From Sphaerochaeta pleomorpha str. Grapes (GTDB lineage Bacteria; Spirochaetota; Spirochaetia; Sphaerochaetales; Sphaerochaetaceae), in contig NC_016633.1 in the NCBI RefSeq assembly GCF_000236685.1, positions 1,550,001 to 1,614,000 of the forward strand: a stretch of DNA of 64,000 nucleotides, read 5' to 3'. The notes beneath the pieces are model-generated. The model worked only from the letters and a program-made list of their open reading frames with translations. It made no database searches and was not told the DNA's origin. This document shows, piece by piece, positions 1 through 8,154 of this stretch; the first letter of the stretch is position 1, and each line of letters starts with the position of its first letter. A program made the translations under genes and the position numbers.

Positions 1-1
1 C

Positions 2-1240
2 CTCTCTGACTATACGATACTCAACAGGGAAATTGCCATTTCCCTCCAGCGCCTGAAAGTTTCCTATGAGGAAAACCCCAAGCTCTATTTCCTATATAAA
101 GGCATCGACAACGGACTCGATTTCATCAAGCTTTCGCTCGACCAGATGGAAGGCCTCGACCCTAACACACAGACAAAAGAATACTTCAGCATCTATTATT
201 CAGGAGACAAGGTTTATCCCTACCTACAGGATTATGCTTTCAACAAGTATTTGTCCTATGAAGTTGAGGCCGATGCCACCTGGATGGCAGAAGCCCAGAG
301 CAGGGTTTCACAGTATCGAACGTTTTCGGTTTTCCTATTCGTCATCATCGCCCTGAGTTACAGCCTTCTCGTGTACAAGATGACCATGCGGCTGGTACGG
401 CCGGTCAACACCATGGTAGAGACCGCAGACCAAATCTATCACGGTAATTTCGACGGTCCCCCCATTCCCCTTGACGGGCCGGAAGAACTGATCTATCTGG
501 AACAGAACCTGAACCAGATGAAGCAAAGCCTGCGAGAACGCCTTGATATGATCGAACAGAATGCCCAGTTGGAGAAACTGGTCCATTCGCAGGAGCTCGA
601 GCAGATGAGAACAACCAGAGAGTTGGAAAAAGCTCGTTACAAGGCCTTGCAGTCACAGATTAATCCTCATTTCTTGTTCAACACACTCAATATCATAAGC
701 AGGACCGCCCTCTTTGAGGATGCAAATTCCACAGTCGACCTGATAGACAGCCTAGCCTCCATCTTCCGCTATACCCTTGAGTACCATGACGATGTATTGC
801 TAAAAGATGAATTGGAATTTGTCAGACAATATCTGACCATCCAACAATTCCGATTCGGCGAGCGGCTGGAATTTTCCATTGATTGTCCGCTGGAATTCAA
901 TGACGTCAAGATTCCACCGTTAGTCATCCAGCCATTTGTAGAGAACGCTATGGTGCATGGGCTTGAACCAAAAGAGGAAGGCGGGAAAATTGAGGTAGCT
1001 GTCAAGAAGGAAGGGAGACGGCTGGTTATCTCCATTATCGACACCGGGGTGGGAATAGACTTGGCAAAACTGAATCTGCCAAAACCGAACGGAAAGCAAC
1101 ATATCGGGGTGAAGAATATCGGAGACCGTCTGAAACTCTACTATAAAGGAAAAGCAAACCTTGCAATTTCGCGAGTAAGTGAGGAAGGGGGCACTTCGGT
1201 AACGATTACCCTACCATATAGGATAAGGAGGGAAGCCTGA
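2..1240 (+). CDS. YesM-type sensor histidine kinase (5' end outside window)
   Basis: The reading frame is open to the left edge, so the N-terminus is missing. What remains is the end of an extracellular sensor region, one membrane segment (FLFVIIALSYSLLVYKM), a HAMP-like linker, and a His_kinase domain with the phospho-acceptor motif QINPHFLFNTLN. The ATP-binding lobe carries a DTGVGI box and a late GVKNIGDRLKLYY segment. This is the layout of YesM/LytS-class kinases that often sense sugars or sugar-binding proteins at the membrane. Its stop overlaps the start of the next gene, a YesN-type response regulator, so the two are translationally coupled partners. The signal sensed cannot be read from the sequence. 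Confidence 0.93.
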   Translation, partial: LSDYTILNREIAISLQRLKVSYEENPKLYFLYKGIDNGLDFIKLSLDQMEGLDPNTQTKEYFSIYYSGDKVYPYLQDYAFNKYLSYEVEADATWMAEAQSRVSQYRTFSVFLFVIIALSYSLLVYKMTMRLVRPVNTMVETADQIYHGNFDGPPIPLDGPEELIYLEQNLNQMKQSLRERLDMIEQNAQLEKLVHSQELEQMRTTRELEKARYKALQSQINPHFLFNTLNIISRTALFEDANSTVDLIDSLASIFRYTLEYHDDVLLKDELEFVRQYLTIQQFRFGERLEFSIDCPLEFNDVKIPPLVIQPFVENAMVHGLEPKEEGGKIEVAVKKEGRRLVISIIDTGVGIDLAKLNLPKPNGKQHIGVKNIGDRLKLYYKGKANLAISRVSEEGGTSVTITLPYRIRREA

Positions 1241-2724
1241 TGTACACCTTGCTTATTGCCGATGATGAACGAATCGAATGTGATGCTATAGAACTGTTAG
1301 TCAACAGGGCAAAACTCCCTCTGGAATGCATCAAAGCAAAGAATGGCAGGGAAGCTGTCGAGTTGGCCCTCCAACATCAACCAGATATTGCCTTTCTCGA
1401 TATCAAGATGCCTGGGATGGATGGGATCGAGGCCGCAAAGCATATTCGCGAAAACAACCCTGAATGCCATATAATTTTCCTTACGGCCTGGAGTTCCTTT
1501 GAATTCGCCCAACAGGCTATTCGCCTCGGGGCAAGCGAATACCTGGTTAAACCGGTACAAAGAAAAGATGTCTACGACCTGCTCGATTCCCTTATTGAAA
1601 AACTTGATGAAAAAAAACTTGCCAAGGAACAGCATTCAGGGGAAATTCAGGAAGTATTGAATCTATTTTCCCGAGAATTCTTTGCAGCGTTGAAATTTGG
1701 CGAGTTACCCTTGGATTCGGTGAAATCCTATTTTGCCATGCAAGGCATTACCTCAGAACAAGGGGTAGCCTTGGTTATCGGTGGTATGGAAGAATCTGAT
1801 GTCAAATCATTTTTCCAAAACAACCAGAAATTGCCAAAACTACAGCTTTGCTATTTCCCGGCTGTCGACCGTATTACCGTATTGGTTTTTACCAACCAGC
1901 CAGCCAAGATAATTGAGCAACTGGCAGGTTTCCAAAGCCTTGCCTACTCCAACATTGGCTCGGGGATGTTTTTTTCCGACCTTGCAGGAATCCCTCAATC
2001 TATCAGCACAGCCTCCATTTCTTACTCCCATGCCTACCGTCTCCATATGCGGTTCCAGCGTTTCATCGATATCCTCAAAATTCCCAAAGACAGTGTAAAC
2101 CTTCAAGCCAGGACTGATGAAATGCTCCAGAACACTTTGGAAGGTGAATTAGGGAAAGCAAGGGAAATTGCCCATGAGATCATCGATATAATAAACACAA
2201 GCAATGATACTCCCCAGAAAGCAATGGATGAATTGTATGAAATCCTGGTTGTCTTCTGGTATGAGCTGAATAAGTCTATTCCCCTCTTGAATCTGGGAAA
2301 ACCACAGAAGGGAGCAGTAATGGAACTGGAAATCTATCTCATGGATTTGCTCGACTCAACCTGCCAGGCAGTCCTGGAAGACAAACAAGACCGCTACAGC
2401 CGCGCATTCAAGATTGTAGACCAATACCTGCACGCCCATTACGAGCAACCCATTTCCATTGAGTTGACTTCCAAGATGGTCAATCTCAACCCAAAGTATT
2501 TCAGCCAGCTGTTCAAGACATATCTAGGTTCTCCGTTTGTCGAATACCTGACCAAAATACGTATGGAAAAAGCAAAGCAATTACTTGATGAGGGTACCTG
2601 GAATGTCAAAGAGGTGGCAGAGATGACAGGATTCTTAGACGGGAACTATTTTACCAGGGTCTTTCGTCAATATTATGGAATGGCGCCTTCGGTTTACAGG
2701 GAAGAGAAAGAAGAGAAGAAATAA
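1240..2724 (+). CDS. YesN-type response regulator, receiver plus AraC DNA-binding domain
   Basis: 494 residues. The N-terminal receiver has the acidic pair DD at residues 8-9, the phospho-acceptor Asp at about 54 (FLDIKMPGMDG) and the conserved Lys in YLVKP. A central linker of about 240 residues is followed by a C-terminal AraC-type double helix-turn-helix (NPKYFSQLFK and VAEMTGFLDGNYFTRVFRQY). Its ATG shares one base with the kinase stop (TGATG). With the kinase it forms a two-component system of the kind that switches on polysaccharide or sugar-uptake genes. The likely targets are neighbouring transport genes, but this is inference. Confidence 0.95.
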   Translation: MYTLLIADDERIECDAIELLVNRAKLPLECIKAKNGREAVELALQHQPDIAFLDIKMPGMDGIEAAKHIRENNPECHIIFLTAWSSFEFAQQAIRLGASEYLVKPVQRKDVYDLLDSLIEKLDEKKLAKEQHSGEIQEVLNLFSREFFAALKFGELPLDSVKSYFAMQGITSEQGVALVIGGMEESDVKSFFQNNQKLPKLQLCYFPAVDRITVLVFTNQPAKIIEQLAGFQSLAYSNIGSGMFFSDLAGIPQSISTASISYSHAYRLHMRFQRFIDILKIPKDSVNLQARTDEMLQNTLEGELGKAREIAHEIIDIINTSNDTPQKAMDELYEILVVFWYELNKSIPLLNLGKPQKGAVMELEIYLMDLLDSTCQAVLEDKQDRYSRAFKIVDQYLHAHYEQPISIELTSKMVNLNPKYFSQLFKTYLGSPFVEYLTKIRMEKAKQLLDEGTWNVKEVAEMTGFLDGNYFTRVFRQYYGMAPSVYREEKEEKK

Positions 2725-2747
2725 GGGGCAGGTACGAAAGGTTTTTG

Positions 2748-3608
2748 CTAGCACAGTTTCTCTCGTATGAATATAGCCGACTCTGCTGCAAGGACATCAA
2801 GATCCGCATTCTCGACAAGCTCCCTCCAGACAGAAAGATCCTGGCCTACCTGACCTTTGGGGGTGATAAAAGATTCCTGTATCAGGGGACCTTCATAGAA
2901 AATATCATCCAAGGCCTTTTTGATTCCGCTCCAGGGTTGTCTCCCAATTCCCACTGGTTTCCTGTTTGTCTCTCCCAGGTGAAACCCATGGAGATACAGA
3001 CCTGCCATGCGAATTGCATTTTCCAGGGAATCTTCCTCAATATTCATATGAAAAGTATCAAGAAGGATGCCACAATTGGGATGATTGACTGCTCGGATAT
3101 ATGCAAGTCCCTCGGCACAGGTATTTAGCAGAAACTGCTCATATCTGTTTACTACCTCCACATTCAGCATCACATCATTGTCCTCGGCAACACTCATCAA
3201 CGAGCGCATGCTTGCAACGCTTTGATCAAAATACCAACGTTTGTCCTCGCCTTTGGCAAGTCTGCCTGGCCAACTGGCATAGATAACACCACCGATATCC
3301 CCACCCCCCATGGAACCGACCGCTTTGATCATCTGGGTCATGAAGGCAACCCCTGACCTCCTAATATTCTCATCAAGGGAAGAAATATCGAATTGCGGGG
3401 AAAGGCCAAGCCCGTAAGACAGGTTGACTTGCTTATCCTTTGCCTCTAAGGCAAGCCGGCTTCGTCCCCAGGGGCTCATGATTGCAACGGTGCTCCCATT
3501 GACTTCCAGCTGGTCATACCCCAATTCTTTTGCTTTTGCTATGAACGGTACGAAATCGACATCCCAATCCTGAACCCAGTATGCATAATTGATCCCGATT
3601 GATCTCAT
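2748..3608 (-). CDS. Sugar epimerase/isomerase of the D-tagatose 3-epimerase type
   Basis: About 286 residues, the usual length for ketose 3-epimerases of the xylose-isomerase-like TIM-barrel family. The four metal/catalytic positions of that family are visible in order: Glu in LNVEVVNRYE, Asp in GILLDTFHMN, His in HGFHLGE and Glu in LIQESFI. Family members epimerise free ketoses such as tagatose, psicose or fructose at C3 using a divalent metal; some relatives act on sugar phosphates or inositol derivatives. Two ATGs compete (3614 and 3608); AAGGAG lies 9 nt before the second and only 3 nt before the first, so 3608 is preferred. It is convergent with the response regulator and lies downstream of the ABC transporter operon on the same strand, 490 nt away. 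Confidence 0.85.
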   Translation of the reverse strand: MRSIGINYAYWVQDWDVDFVPFIAKAKELGYDQLEVNGSTVAIMSPWGRSRLALEAKDKQVNLSYGLGLSPQFDISSLDENIRRSGVAFMTQMIKAVGSMGGGDIGGVIYASWPGRLAKGEDKRWYFDQSVASMRSLMSVAEDNDVMLNVEVVNRYEQFLLNTCAEGLAYIRAVNHPNCGILLDTFHMNIEEDSLENAIRMAGLYLHGFHLGETNRKPVGIGRQPWSGIKKALDDIFYEGPLIQESFITPKGQVGQDLSVWRELVENADLDVLAAESAIFIREKLC

Positions 3609-4094
3609 TGCCATAAGCTCCTTGCCAATTGTTCATCTATTTCAACTAAATAATAACACCATTTCTTTGCAATACAATGACAAAGGACCTTCCAACCTAC
3701 ATTCTGAAGAAAAAATACCTACCAAATCCTTCTTTCCCAAAAACAAAGAAGTGCTGGGTTTGACACCCTATAACTGACGTAGTTCTTCGTAAGACAACCT
3801 TCGTACGAGCGTATCATGAAGCAATCAGTAGGTAGGAAAAGCTACCTTGCATATCCTGACTATCGTACTACCCCAAACACGGGCGCTCACCCATGAAGGG
3901 ACTTACTGGGCCTCAAGTATCTCCTGACTGAAAGCAGGAAACGCTTCCGTATGCCAAATCCAAGCAATATATCCTCACCTACTTGGCAACTCCAGCACCC
4001 CTAGATAGTAACAAGACCTTCAAGGCAACCGGTGGTTTTTTGGCCGGGACCTTGGCCTTCCCAATTAAAACCGGTCAAGTTCCTCTCTATTGTG
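3609..4094. other. Gene-free stretch of about 480 bp between isomerase and permease
   Basis: No open frame here carries a recognisable product or a good ribosome site. The part from about 3780 to 4090 has frames interrupted by a few stops on both strands, so it may hold the decayed remnant of a gene, but I recognise nothing in it. A short hairpin GGTAG/CTACC lies at 3831-3845, and an imperfect inverted repeat (ACCGGTGGTTTT / AAAACCGGT, 4028-4075) containing two GGCC blocks lies just past the end of the permease gene and could weakly end its transcript. The isomerase promoter should be near 3640-3700, but no clear one is visible. Confidence 0.5.
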
Positions 4095-4910
4095 CTATCC
4101 CTTCACAGCACCCATAGTCAGGCCTTTGACTACATACTTCTGGAAGAACATGGTCAACAGAATGGCAGGAGCCATAATCGTAACGGCAGCTGCCATCACA
4201 GCCCCCCAGTCAACCTCGACATAAGAAAGAAAGTTATAGACAGCAATAGGAAGAGTCCTTGTCTTCTGTTGGCTTAATACCTGGCTGAACATAAAGTTAT
4301 TCCAGCTGAAAATAAAGCTTAGCGTAATCGCAGTGACAATTCCCGGACCGGACAGGGGCAGGATAATCTTCAAAAAAGCACGTTGCCTGGTCAATCCATC
4401 TACCATGGAAGCCTCTTCCAGTTCGATAGGTACGGAATCAAAATAGGGAGACATCACCCATACGATCAAGGGAAGCGCAATAAGGATATGTGAAAGGATC
4501 AAGGCGATATACGAATCCATAAGATGGAGCCTGGAAAAGACAATATACCAAGGCATCAGAAATGAAATCCCTGGCATCAAACGTGCAACCAGGATAAACA
4601 TAGACAGTTTTTTCTGTTTATACCTAGCAATCGAATAGGCAGCAGGAAGCCCTAGCAAAAGAGAAAAAACCACACTGGACACCGAGACAATCACTGAATT
4701 TCGCATGTAATGAATAAAATCCTGTTCTATGAATACCCTTTTGAAATTCTGCATCGTAGGGTGAAAAATAAACTTTGGAGGCCAGGAAATTATATCGACT
4801 TGGGTCTTAAAGGAACTCATCAACATCCAGATAAAAGGGAAAATAATCGGGATAACGATACCAACGACCAACAAGGGGAATAAAATACGAAAGGATATAG
4901 ATTTTTTCAT
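4095..4910 (-). CDS. Sugar ABC transporter permease, CUT1 MalG type
   Basis: 271 residues with about six membrane segments. The N-terminus (ILFPLLVVGIVIPIIFPFIW) is typical of MalG/UgpE permeases. The cytoplasmic EAA loop that contacts the ATPase reads EEASMVDGLTRQRAFLKIILP, in the middle of the C-terminal half. It is the third gene of a three-gene unit (binding protein, MalF-like, MalG-like) with an 11-nt gap to the gene before it. No ATPase is encoded in this unit, so a shared MsiK/UgpC-type ATPase elsewhere in the genome is probably used. Substrate unknown; the neighbours suggest a sugar acid or rare sugar. Confidence 0.93.
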   Translation of the reverse strand: MKKSISFRILFPLLVVGIVIPIIFPFIWMLMSSFKTQVDIISWPPKFIFHPTMQNFKRVFIEQDFIHYMRNSVIVSVSSVVFSLLLGLPAAYSIARYKQKKLSMFILVARLMPGISFLMPWYIVFSRLHLMDSYIALILSHILIALPLIVWVMSPYFDSVPIELEEASMVDGLTRQRAFLKIILPLSGPGIVTAITLSFIFSWNNFMFSQVLSQQKTRTLPIAVYNFLSYVEVDWGAVMAAAVTIMAPAILLTMFFQKYVVKGLTMGAVKG

Positions 4911-4921
4911 GGTTTTCCCCT

Positions 4922-5800
4922 CTACTGTTCAAAGATTTTTCGTAGTTTCATTACCAGCAAGCTGAATAACAAAACAATGAAGAACAGGAACACCAGCATG
5001 ACCGCACTTTGTCCCATCCTGAAATATTCGAAACTATATTTGAAGGCAAGTATATTAAGGTTTTCCGAAGCATATCCTGGACCACCGCCGGTCATTGCAT
5101 AGATAATATCATACGTTTTCAATGCGTCGATCGCCCTAAGGATTACCGCGGTCAAAATGGTAGGCATCAGCATGGGAAGCGTTATCCTGAAGAGTACCTG
5201 TCGGCTATTCGCCCCATCTACCATCGCAGACTCATACGGTTCTGAGGAAAGGCCGGCAAGTCCGGCAAGTACAATTATTGCAATCATAGGAGTCCATTGC
5301 CATATATCGACAAGGATCAAGGAAGGCATAACGGTACTGGTTTCAGATACCCAGCCACTCTGGGGCAACCCGAACTTACTCAATACAAAATTCAAGATTC
5401 CAATGGTAGGGTCATAGAAAAGGTTCCAGACAATACCGATAGCCACCGGCGTTGCAACCAGGGGAAGCAACAAAATAGTCTTAACCACTCCTTTTCCGGC
5501 AAAAGAACGGTTGAGGATAAGGGCAAGGACAGTCCCGAGAAAAGTCTCGAAGGCAACGGCTCCAAAGGTAAAATAGAAGGTTCTACCCAGAGCATCCAGA
5601 AAGCGAGGTTCCTTGACCACGGAAAAAAAGCTCTCAAGGCCAACTAGCTGTAAGGGCTTACCACTGGTTAACGTCCAATCCGTAAAACTTAAAAAAAGTG
5701 TATAACAGACAGGAAACAGCATAAGAACCACTACAAACAAAACAGCAGGAAGAGGAAAAAGATATTTTAGATTCTTTTCAAAAAAACCTTTTCGAACCAT
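4922..5800 (-). CDS. Sugar ABC transporter permease, CUT1 MalF/UgpA type
   Basis: 292 residues with about six membrane segments starting at FPLPAVLFVVVLMLFPVCY. The EAA loop is YESAMVDGANSRQVLFRITLP, followed by MLMPTILTAVILRAIDALK, and the C-terminal part has the MTGGGPG motif common to UgpA/MalF permeases. It forms the heterodimeric channel with the MalG-type permease downstream. A GC-rich stem-loop lies in the 69-nt gap between the binding-protein gene and this gene. Confidence 0.93.
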   Translation of the reverse strand: MVRKGFFEKNLKYLFPLPAVLFVVVLMLFPVCYTLFLSFTDWTLTSGKPLQLVGLESFFSVVKEPRFLDALGRTFYFTFGAVAFETFLGTVLALILNRSFAGKGVVKTILLLPLVATPVAIGIVWNLFYDPTIGILNFVLSKFGLPQSGWVSETSTVMPSLILVDIWQWTPMIAIIVLAGLAGLSSEPYESAMVDGANSRQVLFRITLPMLMPTILTAVILRAIDALKTYDIIYAMTGGGPGYASENLNILAFKYSFEYFRMGQSAVMLVFLFFIVLLFSLLVMKLRKIFEQ

Positions 5801-5824
5801 CGAGAAACTCCTTTTACTACAGAT

Positions 5825-5849
5825 GGCCGACCGTTTTTCCCGGTCGGCC
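5825..5849 (-). other. Intercistronic stem-loop after the solute-binding-protein gene
   Basis: Perfect 9-bp stem GGCCGACCG/CGGTCGGCC with a 7-nt loop, 21 nt past the binding-protein stop. On the transcribed strand it is not followed by a T-run, so it looks like an mRNA-stabilising or partial attenuation element rather than a full terminator. The same arrangement follows the other four binding-protein genes in this window. Confidence 0.75.
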
Positions 5850-5869
5850 TTTCCTAATTCGAACAGGTA

Positions 5870-7144
5870 TTATTTCCCGAATTCTCCATCGTTCTTCAAT
5901 AAATCGTCTACAGCTTTAACCTTTTCGGCAGCCATTGCAGGAATCTTTGAAGAAGTACCCTTTGTGTTGATGGATTCAATGATGATTTCCCCGATAAGAT
6001 CCCTAGCCTGACCTACTGAGCTCATGAACGGGCGATCAAACGGATAGCCATTCTGCGCTGCATGAGCCTGGGTTTCCACCAGACCTGGATTCATGACTGC
6101 GCGGACATCAGCATCCTTCCAAACCGAATTCCTCGCCATGGTAATATTGGAAAGCATACCTTCTTTGGCGAGAGCGGAACTTGTTGCCCAATTCAGGAAC
6201 TTCTCTGCTGCTTCCTGATTCTTGGTCTTTGAAGAAATCGACATACCCCATGACACTACAGTAAACGGGGAATCGGCCTTCGGCCCTCTCGGCAACTTGG
6301 CAATTCCAATATTTTCCGGGGCAATCTGCGTCTTGGTCGGATCGATTATCTGCCCATAGAATACAGATGCATCTGTCCACATGGCAGCTTTCCCAGCCTG
6401 GAATACTGGCATGATATTTTCCCAGGACATGCTGGTCACACCCTGAGGTCCATAATTACCAAGCAGGGAACCGTAATACCTGATGGCCTCAATGGCTTCA
6501 GGGCTATCAAAAACCGCTTCACCATTTTCAAGGTATCTGCCACCGAAGTTATACACATAGCTGGAAAGCTGGGTAACAGCCGAAGCACCTTTACCACGGG
6601 AAGCAAATCCGGCAACGCCGTCTCTATTCATGGCAGCAGCGGCCTTTTCAAGTTCTTCAAACGTAGTCGGAACGGTGAGTCCAGCCTTCTTGAGCAAATC
6701 TTTTCTGTAATACAGAACCTGCCATTCGGTTACCAGAGGAACAATATAAGCTTTCCCTGCTTTTTTACCGATATCAACCGAATTGCTGGGATAGTCAGAG
6801 AAATCATAGGTATCAAGGCTCTTGTACCAGCCATTCTTGATGAACATCAACCCTTCTTGGAGGGGACGTGTCATAAACACATCAACAGTCGAGGAATTGG
6901 TTGCAAACTCTGTGGTCAGCTTCTGGGTAAGCTGGCTCTCCTGCAGGCTCTCAAGATTTACTTTGATTCCTGTCTGGGCTTCAAATTCTGGAATCTTTTT
7001 CTTTAGCAATTCCCCATAGGGGTGGTTTGCAAGCAAAACCCGTATTTCCTGCTGGGGTTTCTGTTCTGCTGTTCCTTGGGCAAAGAGAGGGAGCCCCAAG
7101 AAAATCAGCCCGAGCAAAATCACACACAATGTCCTTTTTGTCAT
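5870..7144 (-). CDS. Extracellular sugar-binding protein of a CUT1 ABC transporter
   Basis: 424 residues with a clear Sec signal peptide (TLCVILLGLIFLGLPLFAQG) followed by a family 1 solute-binding fold (IRVLLANHPYGELLKKKIPEFEAQTG region, then an hinge around LYYRKDLLKKAGL and TTFEELEKAAAAM). No lipobox Cys is visible, so it is either periplasmic or held by its uncleaved signal. It is the first gene of the transporter unit, with its own promoter at 7190-7217 and an AAGGAG site before the ATG. It faces the RpiR regulator across a 154-bp divergent promoter region. Confidence 0.94.
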   Translation of the reverse strand: MTKRTLCVILLGLIFLGLPLFAQGTAEQKPQQEIRVLLANHPYGELLKKKIPEFEAQTGIKVNLESLQESQLTQKLTTEFATNSSTVDVFMTRPLQEGLMFIKNGWYKSLDTYDFSDYPSNSVDIGKKAGKAYIVPLVTEWQVLYYRKDLLKKAGLTVPTTFEELEKAAAAMNRDGVAGFASRGKGASAVTQLSSYVYNFGGRYLENGEAVFDSPEAIEAIRYYGSLLGNYGPQGVTSMSWENIMPVFQAGKAAMWTDASVFYGQIIDPTKTQIAPENIGIAKLPRGPKADSPFTVVSWGMSISSKTKNQEAAEKFLNWATSSALAKEGMLSNITMARNSVWKDADVRAVMNPGLVETQAHAAQNGYPFDRPFMSSVGQARDLIGEIIIESINTKGTSSKIPAMAAEKVKAVDDLLKNDGEFGK

Positions 7145-7189
7145 AATTCAATCTCCTTTTGCACAGTCATACATCAATCCTTTTGATTA

Positions 7190-7217
7190 ATTATAACGGG
7201 ATTTGATTAACTGTAAA
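7190..7217 (-). promoter_or_regulatory. Promoter of the sugar ABC transporter operon
   Basis: On the minus strand: -35 TTTACA (7217-7212), 16-nt spacer, -10 TATAAT (7195-7190). The octamer TTGATTAA occurs twice, 20 bp apart (7183-7190 and 7203-7210), one copy overlapping the -10 and one in the spacer, so these are also possible regulator contacts. Confidence 0.75.
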
Positions 7218-7240
7218 GAAAAAATGAATATATTTTCCTA

Positions 7241-7270
7241 TTTACATGAATATTTATTTCATACTATACT
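7241..7270 (+). promoter_or_regulatory. Promoter of the rpiR-gnd operon with a candidate RpiR operator
   Basis: -35 TTTACA (7241-7246), 18-nt spacer, -10 TATACT (7265-7270). The spacer contains ATGAATATTTATTTCAT (7246-7262), an inverted repeat ATGAA/TTCAT of the TGAA-n-TTCA kind bound by several RpiR-family proteins, so the regulator probably represses its own operon and perhaps the divergent transporter. A second ATGAATAT lies at 7224-7231. Confidence 0.7.
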
Positions 7271-7298
7271 GGTGTAACAATCGTACTAGGGAGTGCCC

Positions 7299-8141
7299 AT
7301 GACTGAAGTCAGCGCAATCTATACCATAAAGAACAAGTATGCCAGTCTCAGTGCCAAAGAACGGAAGATCGCTGATTTCATTCTGGAACATCCTTTGGAT
7401 TCGGTAAATCCAAGCATCGAGGAATTGGCCGACAGTATCGGCATCAGCGAATCCACCATGGTACGCTTTGCAAAAAAACTCGGATATAGCGGATATCAGC
7501 GCTTTCGGATAGCGCTGGCAAGGGAAACAGTACCCTCCAATGCACAGGTTTTCGAAACGGAAGTCAATGACAGCGAGGATGTCATCGATACCGTATTCCG
7601 CAATGCACAGAAAACCTGCGAGGCTACCTACCGGAACATTGACCGTGATGCATTGAAAAAAGCAGCAAATATGATTGTCTCCTGTGAGAAACTCTATATT
7701 GCCGGCTTAGGCGGATCAAACATTATTGCCCAGGATGCCTATCATAAGTTCATCAGAACCGGCATATCCTGCAACTATAACAGTGAATATCATATGCAGC
7801 TCATGCTTGCTTCCCAGGCAAGGAAGCAAGATGTTGCCTTCATAATTTCCAATACCGGGGTGAATACGGATACGCTGGCTTTGGCTGAAGAATATCGAAA
7901 CAATGGTTGTCCCATCATTGTACTCACAAGCAACAGCAGGTCCCCACTTGCCCGAATGGGAAATACGGTTCTCAATGTTACCCTCAGTGCAAATTCCATG
8001 GTTGCAGAATCTTTTTCTGCCCGAACGGTCTCAATGGTAATCATAGATGTTTTATATGTGGAAATTCTGGAACAGTTGAAAGACCAGGGAATAGAAAACC
8101 TGAATAACATGCGCAGTGTAATAGCACGCAGACGTATCTGA
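7299..8141 (+). CDS. RpiR/MurR-family transcriptional regulator
   Basis: 280 residues. N-terminal helix-turn-helix of the RpiR type (LSAKERKIADFILEHP, then SIEELADSIGISESTMVRFAKKLGY), followed by a SIS domain (AGLGGSNIIAQDAYHKF, FIISNTGVNTDTLALAEEYR, IVLTSNSRSPLARM) that in this family binds a sugar phosphate. The AGGGAG ribosome site covers an upstream in-frame GTG at 7293, so translation must begin at ATG 7299. It leads a five-gene operon for sugar oxidation and faces the ABC transporter; a phosphorylated sugar made by the operon is its likely inducer. Confidence 0.92.
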   Translation: MTEVSAIYTIKNKYASLSAKERKIADFILEHPLDSVNPSIEELADSIGISESTMVRFAKKLGYSGYQRFRIALARETVPSNAQVFETEVNDSEDVIDTVFRNAQKTCEATYRNIDRDALKKAANMIVSCEKLYIAGLGGSNIIAQDAYHKFIRTGISCNYNSEYHMQLMLASQARKQDVAFIISNTGVNTDTLALAEEYRNNGCPIIVLTSNSRSPLARMGNTVLNVTLSANSMVAESFSARTVSMVIIDVLYVEILEQLKDQGIENLNNMRSVIARRRI

Positions 8142-8154
8142 CAGAGGAGAGAAA

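Noticed and set aside
2745-3128. 127-codon plus-strand open frame
   Set aside because: It is a shadow of the epimerase gene on the opposite strand, which carries clear catalytic motifs.
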